Assembly (NCBI GenBank): GCA_021299635.1
Contig: JAJTFA010000003.1
Coordinates: forward strand, 1 to 64,000
DNA length: 64,000 nt
Reading direction: 5' to 3'
From: Sphingobacteriales bacterium
GTDB lineage: Bacteria > Bacteroidota > Bacteroidia > UKL13-3
The notes beneath the pieces were generated by a model that was not told where the DNA came from, did no database searches, and saw only the letters and a program-made list of their open reading frames with translations. Both the position numbers and the translations under genes were made by a program. Shown here in pieces: positions 57,101 through 64,000 of the stretch (positions are counted from its first letter, which is position 1; each line of letters opens with the position of its first letter).

Positions 57101-58702
57101 CCATCCATCTGAAATACCGCCATAAAATGCGTTACCAATAACGCCCGTGCTAGCCGGCTTATTCTTGCTATGGGTTCCTCCAACGGCAAATAACGTTCCG
57201 TTTGGCATTACCTCAATGGAATTAAGAGTTTCATTGAGTGTATCGCCAAGAAAACTGCTCCATCTCAATGTTCTGAGTGTGCTGTCAAACTTAAACAAAC
57301 AGCCATCCTGAACACCACTTTTATTTTTTTGAAAAGCGTTGACAGTAGTGGGGAAGTTGAATGAGTTTGTTACAGAGCCCACTACAATATCTCCGTTTAA
57401 ATCTATCTGAACTTCTCCGCGCATCTGGTCCATATAGTTCATGCAAAGCGTATCGGCCAGGGATAAGCCATCACTGTGACTGCCTCCAATAAAGGTAGAG
57501 CCAATCAATGCGGTACCGCTGTCATTTAGTTTGGTTAGCACAATATCAAAGGAGTCATTATGTGTTCTATCAAAAGCATTCTGTGAAGTTGGATAATCTC
57601 TTGATAAGGTAGAACCTAAAACAACTAAATGGTTAAATTTATCGGTTACCAGGCTGTGCACATAATCCTGATTATCTCCCCCTAAGTAGGTTGCATATAG
57701 CAGGCGGGTGCCATCATTATTATATTTACTTATGGTGATATCACAAGGGTGTGCCCTTTGTGGCCAAGTTCCTGTGCCACCACCAAATTGCACCTGAAAT
57801 GCACCGGGAGTAACCGGGTAAGCTCCCGTAAAACTATTTGTGATACCTGCGGTATATAAGTTGCCTTCAAAATCATAGGTAGCTGCAGCACCAAAATTAT
57901 CTGCTGTAGAGCCAGAGTAGGTAGAGAATATCAGTTCCGGATCAATTACAAGGGGCAGATCGTTTCGGTAGGAGCCAAGCGTAAATCCAACTTTGCTGTT
58001 TTCAATTATTCGGTATTCGCATGAAACAGCTACTTGATGCCCATTAATAATTTGATAGGCAAATGGCCTTGCCTCCGTTAAGGTGTGGAACGAAGCATTT
58101 ATCTGAAGCAAACCGGCTATTTTTTTTATGCTTTCTGCTCCGGCATATTGCCAAATAATCTCATTAGGATTGGCATATGGCTTTACCACAAAATCATATT
58201 TTATTGTATTTCGGTTGCTCCCATAAATAACCATATCAATACCTTTATAAAGGCGGTTAATTTGCACCTTTTCAAAAGCTTTTACCCCGCCTTGCCAATT
58301 AGAAGAATTGCTGCCTAAATAAAAATTATAGTAATGACTAAGTGGTGCGGTACCCATAACAACCTTATTGGGTAGGGCATTTATAAATTGCACATCTAAT
58401 CGATGGCCCCTCACCAGATATGGATTAAATCTGTTTCTGATACTTTTATGGGCATCCCGGCTCAATTTAGCCATATCATCCGGGTGATAGCTGATATATG
58501 AAAGGCCACCGGATGTTACCTGCATCAGGTTATAACCCTGCCTTTGTTCAAAGAGCACATTTCGAACCCATTGCCCCTTGTTTTCAACAAATTCAGTCTT
58601 TATAACTTTGTGATCGATTAAAGACTGTCCATCTGCCAAAAAATTTAGCATTAAAAAACACAATAGAAGTAAATAGGACCTTACAATCAATATTTTAGCC
58701 AA
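54140..58702 (-). CDS. Giant T9SS type B-sorted adhesin-like protein with SBBP and PKD modules
   Basis: The 1520-residue product begins at a TTG (58702) or the TTG at 58690; an in-frame stop lies upstream and no ATG fits. A signal peptide (ending LADGQ) is followed by an N-domain with VENKGQWVRNVLF, then SBBP-type beta-propeller repeats (about 245-740, for example LLYATYLGGDNQDYVHSL). Residues about 750-1430 hold eight beta-modules that alternate between a WYLNG-type and a PKD type (WxFGDGD...H.Y...V.L). The end is a gliding-motility-associated type-B sorting domain (VFTPNDDGLNDCY, YNRWGQLQFET, TPGVYFYLL). It is expected on the cell surface or released, in adhesion or gliding. Confidence 0.9.
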   Translation of the reverse strand: MAKILIVRSYLLLLCFLMLNFLADGQSLIDHKVIKTEFVENKGQWVRNVLFEQRQGYNLMQVTSGGLSYISYHPDDMAKLSRDAHKSIRNRFNPYLVRGHRLDVQFINALPNKVVMGTAPLSHYYNFYLGSNSSNWQGGVKAFEKVQINRLYKGIDMVIYGSNRNTIKYDFVVKPYANPNEIIWQYAGAESIKKIAGLLQINASFHTLTEARPFAYQIINGHQVAVSCEYRIIENSKVGFTLGSYRNDLPLVIDPELIFSTYSGSTADNFGAAATYDFEGNLYTAGITNSFTGAYPVTPGAFQVQFGGGTGTWPQRAHPCDITISKYNNDGTRLLYATYLGGDNQDYVHSLVTDKFNHLVVLGSTLSRDYPTSQNAFDRTHNDSFDIVLTKLNDSGTALIGSTFIGGSHSDGLSLADTLCMNYMDQMRGEVQIDLNGDIVVGSVTNSFNFPTTVNAFQKNKSGVQDGCLFKFDSTLRTLRWSSFLGDTLNETLNSIEVMPNGTLFAVGGTHSKNKPASTGVIGNAFYGGISDGWIARVSANGANLERFMYWGSAGYDQCYFIKSNTNGDIYVYGQNFDTIAPTAGAYRTPRGTIFISSFNYDLNALRFSASLGNNVSNNALSPSAFMIDLCGNIYASLYGGSSINARAGLSQSSTTSLPLTSDAIQPATDGEDFYLFVLKPNADSLLYATYFGENAEDDHVDGGTSRFDRRGIVYQSVCASCSKGPNGAFPTTANSYAPRNLSVRCSNVGLKIDFRKNNAVIADFAVQPRNSCGDTLFRFTSKSYNAKYYLWYLNGVLRSTDSAYTDTIRAQGIYTMKLVVIDSSRCIIVDSISKTIEKGSLSDANFTFKIDSCEPRVVFTNLSATQNPTPVPLLWLFGDGDTSHTTNPAHIYTDTGWFDAKLIVNVGSACADTMLQKIYIDNKFSIKVGFTPNDTLWCEFTTIPLRYTGVNGTRFRWYLNDSLFSSSKDTDLLLNDKGIYNIKLVVTDSTVRCNKADSLQKTFQLFPEVYPNYTWERDSCSFSVQFINTSPVLPGDSIGFKWLFGDGTDSFEESPKHRFPSGGDFNVQLISNPAAKCPYQITKTVSLDTLPSILKANFTLTPQPICLPAFVTIKNASVNGIKQWWYVNNILKDSTSNEIKDTFTTAQLFSVRLVVFDTSTCFPYDTLTNIYTVNPAAKADFEVLRDTCSPNLIFINKSVSANPADIITYLWDFGNGDTSTAETPAYTYNQNGTYTITLITLPGTPCADTATQVITYNNTTHLLGASFNLNDSVFCLPAIIKATNTSTNPKKPRWYLNGMMVSDSLNFTDTLNAEGIYKLTLITSDSAACAKADTFSRNIMVGERVAIAFELARDSCSLEARFVNKSAASPNTTFTWYFGDGDSSNLRNPTHTYKQSNTYTVTLVSNAGKICADTMIKAFFIDGDSAMEVKIPNVFTPNDDGLNDCYKIAGLTKCDDIVFKVYNRWGQLQFETTNYQNCWNGRNMLNEEVTPGVYFYLLKIKKNLGNSIDQHGTITLIRE
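54420..56440 (-). repeat. Alternating two-type PKD module array (coding repeat)
   Basis: Within the PKD-array gene, four pairs of modules, about 170 codons per pair, alternate a WYLNG/WYVNN-type module (ending LVVxDSxxC) with a canonical PKD module (WxFGDGD and CADT end). The period is read from the translated motifs; nucleotide identity between units is low. Confidence 0.7.
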
Positions 58703-58831
58703 AAATTGGAATGCTACTAAGGTAAGAATATTTCATTTGTTAAGGCTATTATTATGAAAGTTTTAACTAAATTTTAAAAATTGCAACCTTGCCTTCAACT
58801 AATACGTCTGAAACATTAAGCTGTCAATAAA

Positions 58832-59371
58832 GTGAGTGATTTTAATGAAAAAGAGCTGATAAACTTATGTTTAAAAGGGGACCGAAAGGCTCATAAAAAA
58901 CTATACGACCATTACGCAAGAACGATGTTTGGAGTTTGTTTACGATATAGCAACGGATACGAGGAGGCAAAAGACATCCTTCAGGATGGCTTTATCAAGG
59001 TTTTTACAAAGTTGAACCAATATCGTTTCAGTGGCTCATTTGAAGGGTGGATGAAGAGAATTTTTGTGAACACGGCTCTTGAGTTTTATCGTGTAAATAA
59101 GAATTACATGAATCATGGAGATGTGGAAATGGCTTCAGAAAATCCTCATCATGATTACACGGTAGAACATATGAGCAGAAAGGAAATATTGGTTGCATTA
59201 AATAAACTTGCTCCCGGCTATCGAACCGTTCTTAATATGTATATCGTAGAAGGATACTCTCACGCTGAAATAGCCGAAATGCTCGGAATAAGTGAGGGCA
59301 CCTCTAAGTCACAATTATCAAGAGCCCGGGTATTGCTGCAGGAGGTGCTTATTAAACAACAAAGGAAATGA
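58832..59371 (+). CDS. ECF-type RNA polymerase sigma factor
   Basis: The 179-residue product starts at GTG 58832. Region 2 (LYDHYARTMFGVCLRYSN, EEAKDILQDGFIKVFTKL, FEGWMKRIFVNTALEFYR) and region 4 (LNKLAPGYRTVLNMYIVEGY, HAEIAEMLGISEGTSKSQL) are present, with no sigma region 3. It overlaps the next gene by 4 bp (ATGA), the usual layout of sigma/anti-sigma pairs. It is divergent from the T9SS PKD-array gene and upstream of another PKD gene, so these surface proteins are candidate targets. Confidence 0.95.
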   Translation: MSDFNEKELINLCLKGDRKAHKKLYDHYARTMFGVCLRYSNGYEEAKDILQDGFIKVFTKLNQYRFSGSFEGWMKRIFVNTALEFYRVNKNYMNHGDVEMASENPHHDYTVEHMSRKEILVALNKLAPGYRTVLNMYIVEGYSHAEIAEMLGISEGTSKSQLSRARVLLQEVLIKQQRK

Positions 59372-60318
59372 AGATTACACCTAATAATATAGATGAAGTG
59401 CTCAAAAAGGAGTTCCAAGATTTTGCTCCTGAACATCCTGATGTTTGGTCGGGCATTGAACAGGAGCTTACTTCAACAAATCCGGTTGCTCCGCACCGTG
59501 CTGCCCAATCTGCAATTAAAGGCGGCATAGCCTCTACAAAAACACTTGCATGGGTTTCAGGTATAGCAATACTGGCCGCATCGGTTGTTGCATACGTGGC
59601 TATCATAAATAAGCAAGTAGCTAAGGAAGAATTGCCCAAGCCTCAGCTTCCGGAGTTAACCATGAAGTCTGGAGAGAAAAGCATAGTTACAAACGAGCAG
59701 AACATTGCAGTTGAAAAAGTCCCTATGCCTGAATTTGATGCAAAACAAATACCACAGACTACCGCCAAAAAGATTATCAGATCGGTTAATCCGCGATCAA
59801 ATCAGATTAATGAGAATACTCATATAGAAAAACGAGAATCTCCTGCACAGGAAAACACAACCCAAAATCGCACAGAAGCCAATACCGAACATACAGAACC
59901 GATAGAAAGGCCAGTCAATCGTGATGATGCAACTGAATTCAAAGCACAGCTTATTCATAAACAAGAAAACAATTCAGGTAAAAACCAGTTGGAAGCTACC
60001 CGAACAGAAAAATCGCAATGGGAGTATGAGGAGGAAGCACGGTTAAAAATTCCGGGTTCTTTCTCGCCAAACGGAGACTCTTTCAACGATGATTTTGTAG
60101 TAGAAATTGAGAATGAAGAAGCATTTCATTTAATGATTCTCGACCTGAGTGGTAAGTCAGTATTTGAAACCCACAGCAAAGAAAAAAGGTGGAATGGATT
60201 AAACCGAATAAGTGGTGAAGAGTGTGGGGCAGGATGGTATGTTTATACCCTGATATATAGGCTAAAAGGGGCTGATGCCGAGCAAGTAAAATCAGGGAAA
60301 TTTAAATTGGTCAGATAA
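59368..60318 (+). CDS. Anti-sigma-like single-TM protein with a T9SS type B sorting-like C-terminal domain
   Basis: The 316-residue product has an N-terminal cytoplasmic part (residues 1-58), with FAPEHPDVWSGIEQEL, a pattern seen in Bacteroidota proteins encoded beside ECF sigma factors. It has no zinc-finger Cys/His set. A transmembrane helix lies at about 59-80. A low-complexity linker follows (about 85-225, rich in E, K, N, T, Q). Residues 226-316 form a gliding-motility-associated type-B C-terminal domain (IPGSFSPNGDSFNDDF, RWNGLNRISGEECGAGWYVY, SGKFKLVR). Translationally coupled to the sigma gene. It may hold the sigma factor and sense envelope or T9SS state; that role is inference. Confidence 0.72.
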   Translation: MKITPNNIDEVLKKEFQDFAPEHPDVWSGIEQELTSTNPVAPHRAAQSAIKGGIASTKTLAWVSGIAILAASVVAYVAIINKQVAKEELPKPQLPELTMKSGEKSIVTNEQNIAVEKVPMPEFDAKQIPQTTAKKIIRSVNPRSNQINENTHIEKRESPAQENTTQNRTEANTEHTEPIERPVNRDDATEFKAQLIHKQENNSGKNQLEATRTEKSQWEYEEEARLKIPGSFSPNGDSFNDDFVVEIENEEAFHLMILDLSGKSVFETHSKEKRWNGLNRISGEECGAGWYVYTLIYRLKGADAEQVKSGKFKLVR

Positions 60319-60436
60319 AAAATTGAAATTAATAAAATTTAAGTTTATGTTAGCGAATCTGTTTGTAAAACAAAGACAATTTTCGGAGCCCGTTTTTAGC
60401 GCTGAAAATATTATAAAACAAGCATCTATTAAACGT

Positions 60437-63400
60437 ATGAAACATATAAAATACCTATTGATTCTTTTTGCAGCAATGTCCTTGCAAATGCAGAAAGTTT
60501 TTGCTCAAACTGCAAGCATGGTGGTTAATCCGGCCATTATTTGCGAAAATCAACAGGCGCAGCTTGTAGCAAGTGTTGCGGGTCTTTCACCGGGTATTAC
60601 CCCAACACGGTATGATTTTTTCCTGAACGGAACCTTAATAGGTCAAAAAAATACAACACAGCTCTCAACTGATTTTCCAACCTTGCCGCTTCCAGGAGGT
60701 GTTTATACTGCATCTGCTACGATTCAGCTAAGCAATAGTTCAACAGTTACTTCCAATGTAGCAACTTTTAACGTATTCCATTTGCCTGTGCCATTGCCGG
60801 TTTCCGGTACTCCTTTAACACAATGTTTCCGTGGGAATAATCTTTGTTTTATAAACAATAGTTCTCAGAACCCTAATACGCCAAGTAATCCAATTGACTT
60901 TTATTTTTGGAACTGGGGCGATGCAACGGGCGATACAACTTATAATAACGGTGTAACCTGCCATAAGTATAGTTTTGCAGGCACCTTTACCGTTTTCTTG
61001 CGCACAGTTGATAATAAGGGTTGTCGTAAAGATACTATACTTACTGATGCAGTAAGGGTAAATCAAAACAATCAGATTGATTTTGAATGGACCATGTTAT
61101 CAGGGCCTTGCTTTAGCTCTTGTTACAAATTTAAAAATCTCAGTGCGGCACCACGCCATAAGGCAAAAGGCTACAGATGGGATTTTGGAGATGGACAATT
61201 TTATTCCAGCACCACCCAAAACGATTCATTTAGATATGATACCATTACACATTGCTATTATACCCGTGGGCCTTTTAACCCTAAATTAGCAGTTACAGAT
61301 TTAACTGATTGTACGGATTCTTTAAGAAAAACATTCTCCAATACATCCAGGCCTCTACCTGATAATATTGTTTATGATTTAGATATAACCACTTTTAAAA
61401 GAGACTCAACGCTCGGAAAAGATGCCGATACGGTTTGCGTGCAAAGTTTTAGCAGTACGGAAATTTGCTTTAAGGTTACACCAATGACTTTCCTGGCCCC
61501 AGGGACAGGAGACTTTGTCTGGGATTTTGGAGATCCGAATGATCCAACTATGCGTAATGAAGACTCAAGCGCATTTAGTGTGTGCCATGCATTTTCTGCC
61601 ATGGGCACCTTCTTCCCTAAACTCATCATTAAGCGCGTATGTCCAGGTGTAATTCCTTATTACTCCGCAATTGTAACAAAATCACGTTTTGACAGCATTC
61701 TTACACCAACAGGTTTCAGGCCCGCTGATAATGATTGGGGACCAAACCCATATGGTGTTCCGCCAAATCAGGTTGTAAACCCGCAGGATACTACTTACAC
61801 CATGTTATTAGACAGGGTGAAGGGCAGGCTCGATTCTGTTATATTGGTAAGATCAGCAGGGCTGGAAAAATATTATTTGGCTGACATCAAGGATACCATT
61901 TATCTCTATCGAGATACGCTTGGCAGGCTGGTTTACGTCTCAAAGGTGCCTCCGGTAACCCTCTTAAGCGATACCATTAAGTTGTCGAGGTCGGTATTTG
62001 TTGAGCTAACATTTCAGCCTTTCACAAGAAAACTGATACATAATGGCGACTCACTTTATCCTTTTAAAGGCCGTTACTCAAAACCCATTGTTTGGTTTAA
62101 TAAAACTGAGCTGATTAAGGATACCACATTAAATGGCCGTGGTGGCATTATTGATACACTGCTTTTATACACCCCAATCTTAGACTCCATTAATAAAAGA
62201 GCTTACGGGGTAGAAGTAATAGGGCCGTTTGCACGTATTGAAAAAACTCCTCCTCCTCCTGTTCTTTTAAAACCTTGGCAAAAGAATCAGTGTGGTCCTG
62301 ATTATACCGTTGATTTTGTAAATACGTCCATGACATTTAAGTCACGCAAACTTTGGATGCGCTGGGATTTTGATGATGATTATGCACCAAAATGTACTTC
62401 GTTCTCTGATCCTAAGCCCGGCTATTTCCCTGTAATTGCTCCTCCTGCTGCACCAAGATTTGTTTTCTTAAATGCAGTTGAACAAGACAGAAACAGTGAT
62501 CATTATTTTATCCATAATAAGCAAGTTTTCCCCGGCAAGGTTAATTGTAAATTTTCACACGATTCATTGCCTCGTCATAGTTATACCAATTGGGATAGCG
62601 TATACAACTGGTATCTTTCAGGTAAGGATTGGCAAACAGAGGCCACCTCCGGTGGGCAAAAATTTTGGGACCCTATAAACAATCGCATCAGTAATGTTCA
62701 GGGAACTTATTATGGTCAACCATGGGCAAGGGTAGATAACTTACCTCAACCGGGCCAATTCTGGCCAGACCAAATACAGGTAGATCAGCAAATCAATGTT
62801 AGAAATTTACCTGATCCATTTGCGCATCTCAGAGGAGATTATGTCATACTCAATGGTGGCCAAATCAGGGCATTCCCTACACCTGGTCCAAACTCCATAA
62901 CGTATAACAAAGATGGCAAAACCTACACTGTTGCTTCAGGAGATATGCTACCAGGAAGCACTATGACCTTCCATAAATATGCATTCCACAGAATCGTACA
63001 ACGTTGTTTAACGGTGCGCTTAAAGATGGCTGATACCCTTAACAATGAATCCGGAAATCCATACCGTGCCAAGGGTTTAGATGCCAATAACCTTATAGTA
63101 GACGATAGTTTGTCAATTGATAATTTTGATTGCAATGGAGAAGGAACGGTTCAGCTTGCTCTCGGTAGAGCCACTGCCTATGGTTTAGCTAAAGGTGGTA
63201 AAGAGTGCCCCGGAGATCTTACCACGGGATTGGGTGCAAGAATCGATTTAAGTCTCGCAGGTATTGGTAATTACCCTGGTGTTACGCCAAATTGCGGTCA
63301 AACGCATATTTTGTTAAACATAGACTCACTGGCCGACAGAAAGGATAATACGCCTTGCGTAATAGATGGTTGGACAGGTTACAGAGGTGGTGTAACACCC

Positions 63401-64000
63401 GGAGGATTAATAAGGCCTAATTTCAATACATGTCCAAATGCTGCGCCAAGACCGGGCTGCCCATGGACAAATGCCCGGGGTACAAGCATGGTTTGGCACT
63501 TTGGATACAATGCAGGTCCTGCCTCCAGTTTTAACTTCCCCCCACCTGCTGATACTATAGGGGGTTGGATAACAGTAGGCTTGCAAATTGGTTGCGGTTG
63601 TAAAGAAAATACGGTAAGCATGCCACGCAATAATTTCCTTCAAAACGCTGCTACAATTACAACAACCCCTATTTACCAGTTGTCTACCGATCCGTTCATT
63701 GTAGGCATGCCGGCAAATCCGGCCCCTCCTGCTCCGCAGAGCCCTCCAAGTACTTTTGATCCTGCCCAGCCGCAGTTTGTGGTATATAATTTCACGTATG
63801 GCGATACCATTCCGCAGGCTAATGGAACACATCTGGATGTAAAATATTTTGATTGTAACCACTCAAACAATAAAACCAATACTGTTTGGTATCACAACTT
63901 TCTGAGAATTTTAAACCTTGAAGCCCAATTCGATGTTTTTCCTGCTTCGCAACCTGTGATTCCCCGCTATTCAAGTATCACACCATTTCAACCAGGCACT
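60437..64000 (+). CDS. Giant PKD-domain secreted protein (C-terminus off right edge)
   Basis: Open from the ATG at 60437 to base 64000 (1188 codons, no stop). The ATG at 60347 is in frame, but 60437 is preferred because a signal peptide starts there (MKHIKYLLILFAAMSL, ending KVFAQ). PKD-like modules include FYFWNWGDATGDTT...CHKYSFAGTFTVFLRT and GYRWDFGDGQFYSS, then DFVWDFGDPNDPT with CHAFSAMGTF, and LWMRWDFDDDYAP. Cysteine-rich strand ends suggest disulphides in the exported protein. It is 118 bp after the anti-sigma-like gene and may share its promoter. A T9SS sorting domain is expected past the edge but not seen. Confidence 0.85.
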   Translation, partial: MKHIKYLLILFAAMSLQMQKVFAQTASMVVNPAIICENQQAQLVASVAGLSPGITPTRYDFFLNGTLIGQKNTTQLSTDFPTLPLPGGVYTASATIQLSNSSTVTSNVATFNVFHLPVPLPVSGTPLTQCFRGNNLCFINNSSQNPNTPSNPIDFYFWNWGDATGDTTYNNGVTCHKYSFAGTFTVFLRTVDNKGCRKDTILTDAVRVNQNNQIDFEWTMLSGPCFSSCYKFKNLSAAPRHKAKGYRWDFGDGQFYSSTTQNDSFRYDTITHCYYTRGPFNPKLAVTDLTDCTDSLRKTFSNTSRPLPDNIVYDLDITTFKRDSTLGKDADTVCVQSFSSTEICFKVTPMTFLAPGTGDFVWDFGDPNDPTMRNEDSSAFSVCHAFSAMGTFFPKLIIKRVCPGVIPYYSAIVTKSRFDSILTPTGFRPADNDWGPNPYGVPPNQVVNPQDTTYTMLLDRVKGRLDSVILVRSAGLEKYYLADIKDTIYLYRDTLGRLVYVSKVPPVTLLSDTIKLSRSVFVELTFQPFTRKLIHNGDSLYPFKGRYSKPIVWFNKTELIKDTTLNGRGGIIDTLLLYTPILDSINKRAYGVEVIGPFARIEKTPPPPVLLKPWQKNQCGPDYTVDFVNTSMTFKSRKLWMRWDFDDDYAPKCTSFSDPKPGYFPVIAPPAAPRFVFLNAVEQDRNSDHYFIHNKQVFPGKVNCKFSHDSLPRHSYTNWDSVYNWYLSGKDWQTEATSGGQKFWDPINNRISNVQGTYYGQPWARVDNLPQPGQFWPDQIQVDQQINVRNLPDPFAHLRGDYVILNGGQIRAFPTPGPNSITYNKDGKTYTVASGDMLPGSTMTFHKYAFHRIVQRCLTVRLKMADTLNNESGNPYRAKGLDANNLIVDDSLSIDNFDCNGEGTVQLALGRATAYGLAKGGKECPGDLTTGLGARIDLSLAGIGNYPGVTPNCGQTHILLNIDSLADRKDNTPCVIDGWTGYRGGVTPGGLIRPNFNTCPNAAPRPGCPWTNARGTSMVWHFGYNAGPASSFNFPPPADTIGGWITVGLQIGCGCKENTVSMPRNNFLQNAATITTTPIYQLSTDPFIVGMPANPAPPAPQSPPSTFDPAQPQFVVYNFTYGDTIPQANGTHLDVKYFDCNHSNNKTNTVWYHNFLRILNLEAQFDVFPASQPVIPRYSSITPFQPGT

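Noticed and set aside
63379-63879. Three minus-strand frames at the right end
   Set aside because: They lie antisense to the open PKD protein frame and have no recognisable domain.
1-64000. CRISPR arrays, insertion sequences, prophage, tRNA or rRNA genes
   Set aside because: Looked for on both strands; no regular spacer repeats, transposase or integrase motifs, or tRNA-like T-arm sequences were seen.

Overview
The window is chromosomal DNA of a member of the Bacteroidota, probably from the Chitinophagia/Sphingobacteriia side, although the genus cannot be told from sequence alone. The signs are type IX secretion (T9SS) sorting domains of both A and B type, a CarboxypepD_reg TonB-dependent receptor, an OmpL-like porin-2, GPH sugar symport, a NUDIX-type sugar regulator, AT-rich spacers with little Shine-Dalgarno signal, and several TTG/GTG starts. 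I saw no rRNA, tRNA, CRISPR array, transposase or phage gene.

Region 1 (1-14,905) is a beta-1,3-glucan (laminarin-like) utilisation locus. A seven-gene minus-strand operon runs from 14,905 down to 1,703. In transcription order it encodes a secreted clan-A glycosidase fused to an outer-membrane beta-barrel, a glycan-binding lipoprotein, a GH16 lipoprotein, a cytosolic GH149/GH94-like phosphorylase, a GH17 lipoprotein, a GH30 lipoprotein and a GPH sugar symporter. A NUDIX-winged-helix regulator (873-1,592) lies beside it. Across an operator-like palindrome is a divergent modular secreted protein that runs off the left edge. The inferred route is surface or periplasmic hydrolysis to oligosaccharides, import by the symporter, and phosphorolysis in the cytosol. 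No SusC/SusD pair is present in the window.

Region 2 (15,362-31,486) is mostly housekeeping: purD, an MsbA-like ABC exporter, rbfA, an RlmL-like rRNA methyltransferase, glyA, a sugar-nucleotidyltransferase and an O-methyltransferase. It also holds a T9SS-sorted esterase-fold protein next to a TonB-dependent receptor, a porin-2, a small membrane protein and a TatD nuclease.

Region 3 (31,487-46,941) is a surface-polysaccharide cluster: a MarC-family protein, an O-antigen ligase/polymerase, two GT4 and four GT2 enzymes, an ABC-2 exporter (Wzm/Wzt type), a methyltransferase, Ppx/GppA, a FemAB/GNAT-like protein and a polysaccharide-deacetylase-like protein.

Region 4 (47,001-54,110) is housekeeping: glyS, lipocalin, gcvH, murQ, an S41 protease, glutathione peroxidase, ispH and a DUF2452-like protein.

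Region 5 (54,140-64,000) is devoted to T9SS. It has a 1520-residue PKD-array protein with a type-B sorting domain, then divergently an ECF sigma factor, a one-TM protein whose periplasmic end is itself a type-B sorting-like domain, and a giant PKD protein cut by the right edge. The two most unusual items are the glycosidase/beta-barrel fusion (11,786-14,905) and the sigma factor/T9SS-domain pair (58,832-60,318).
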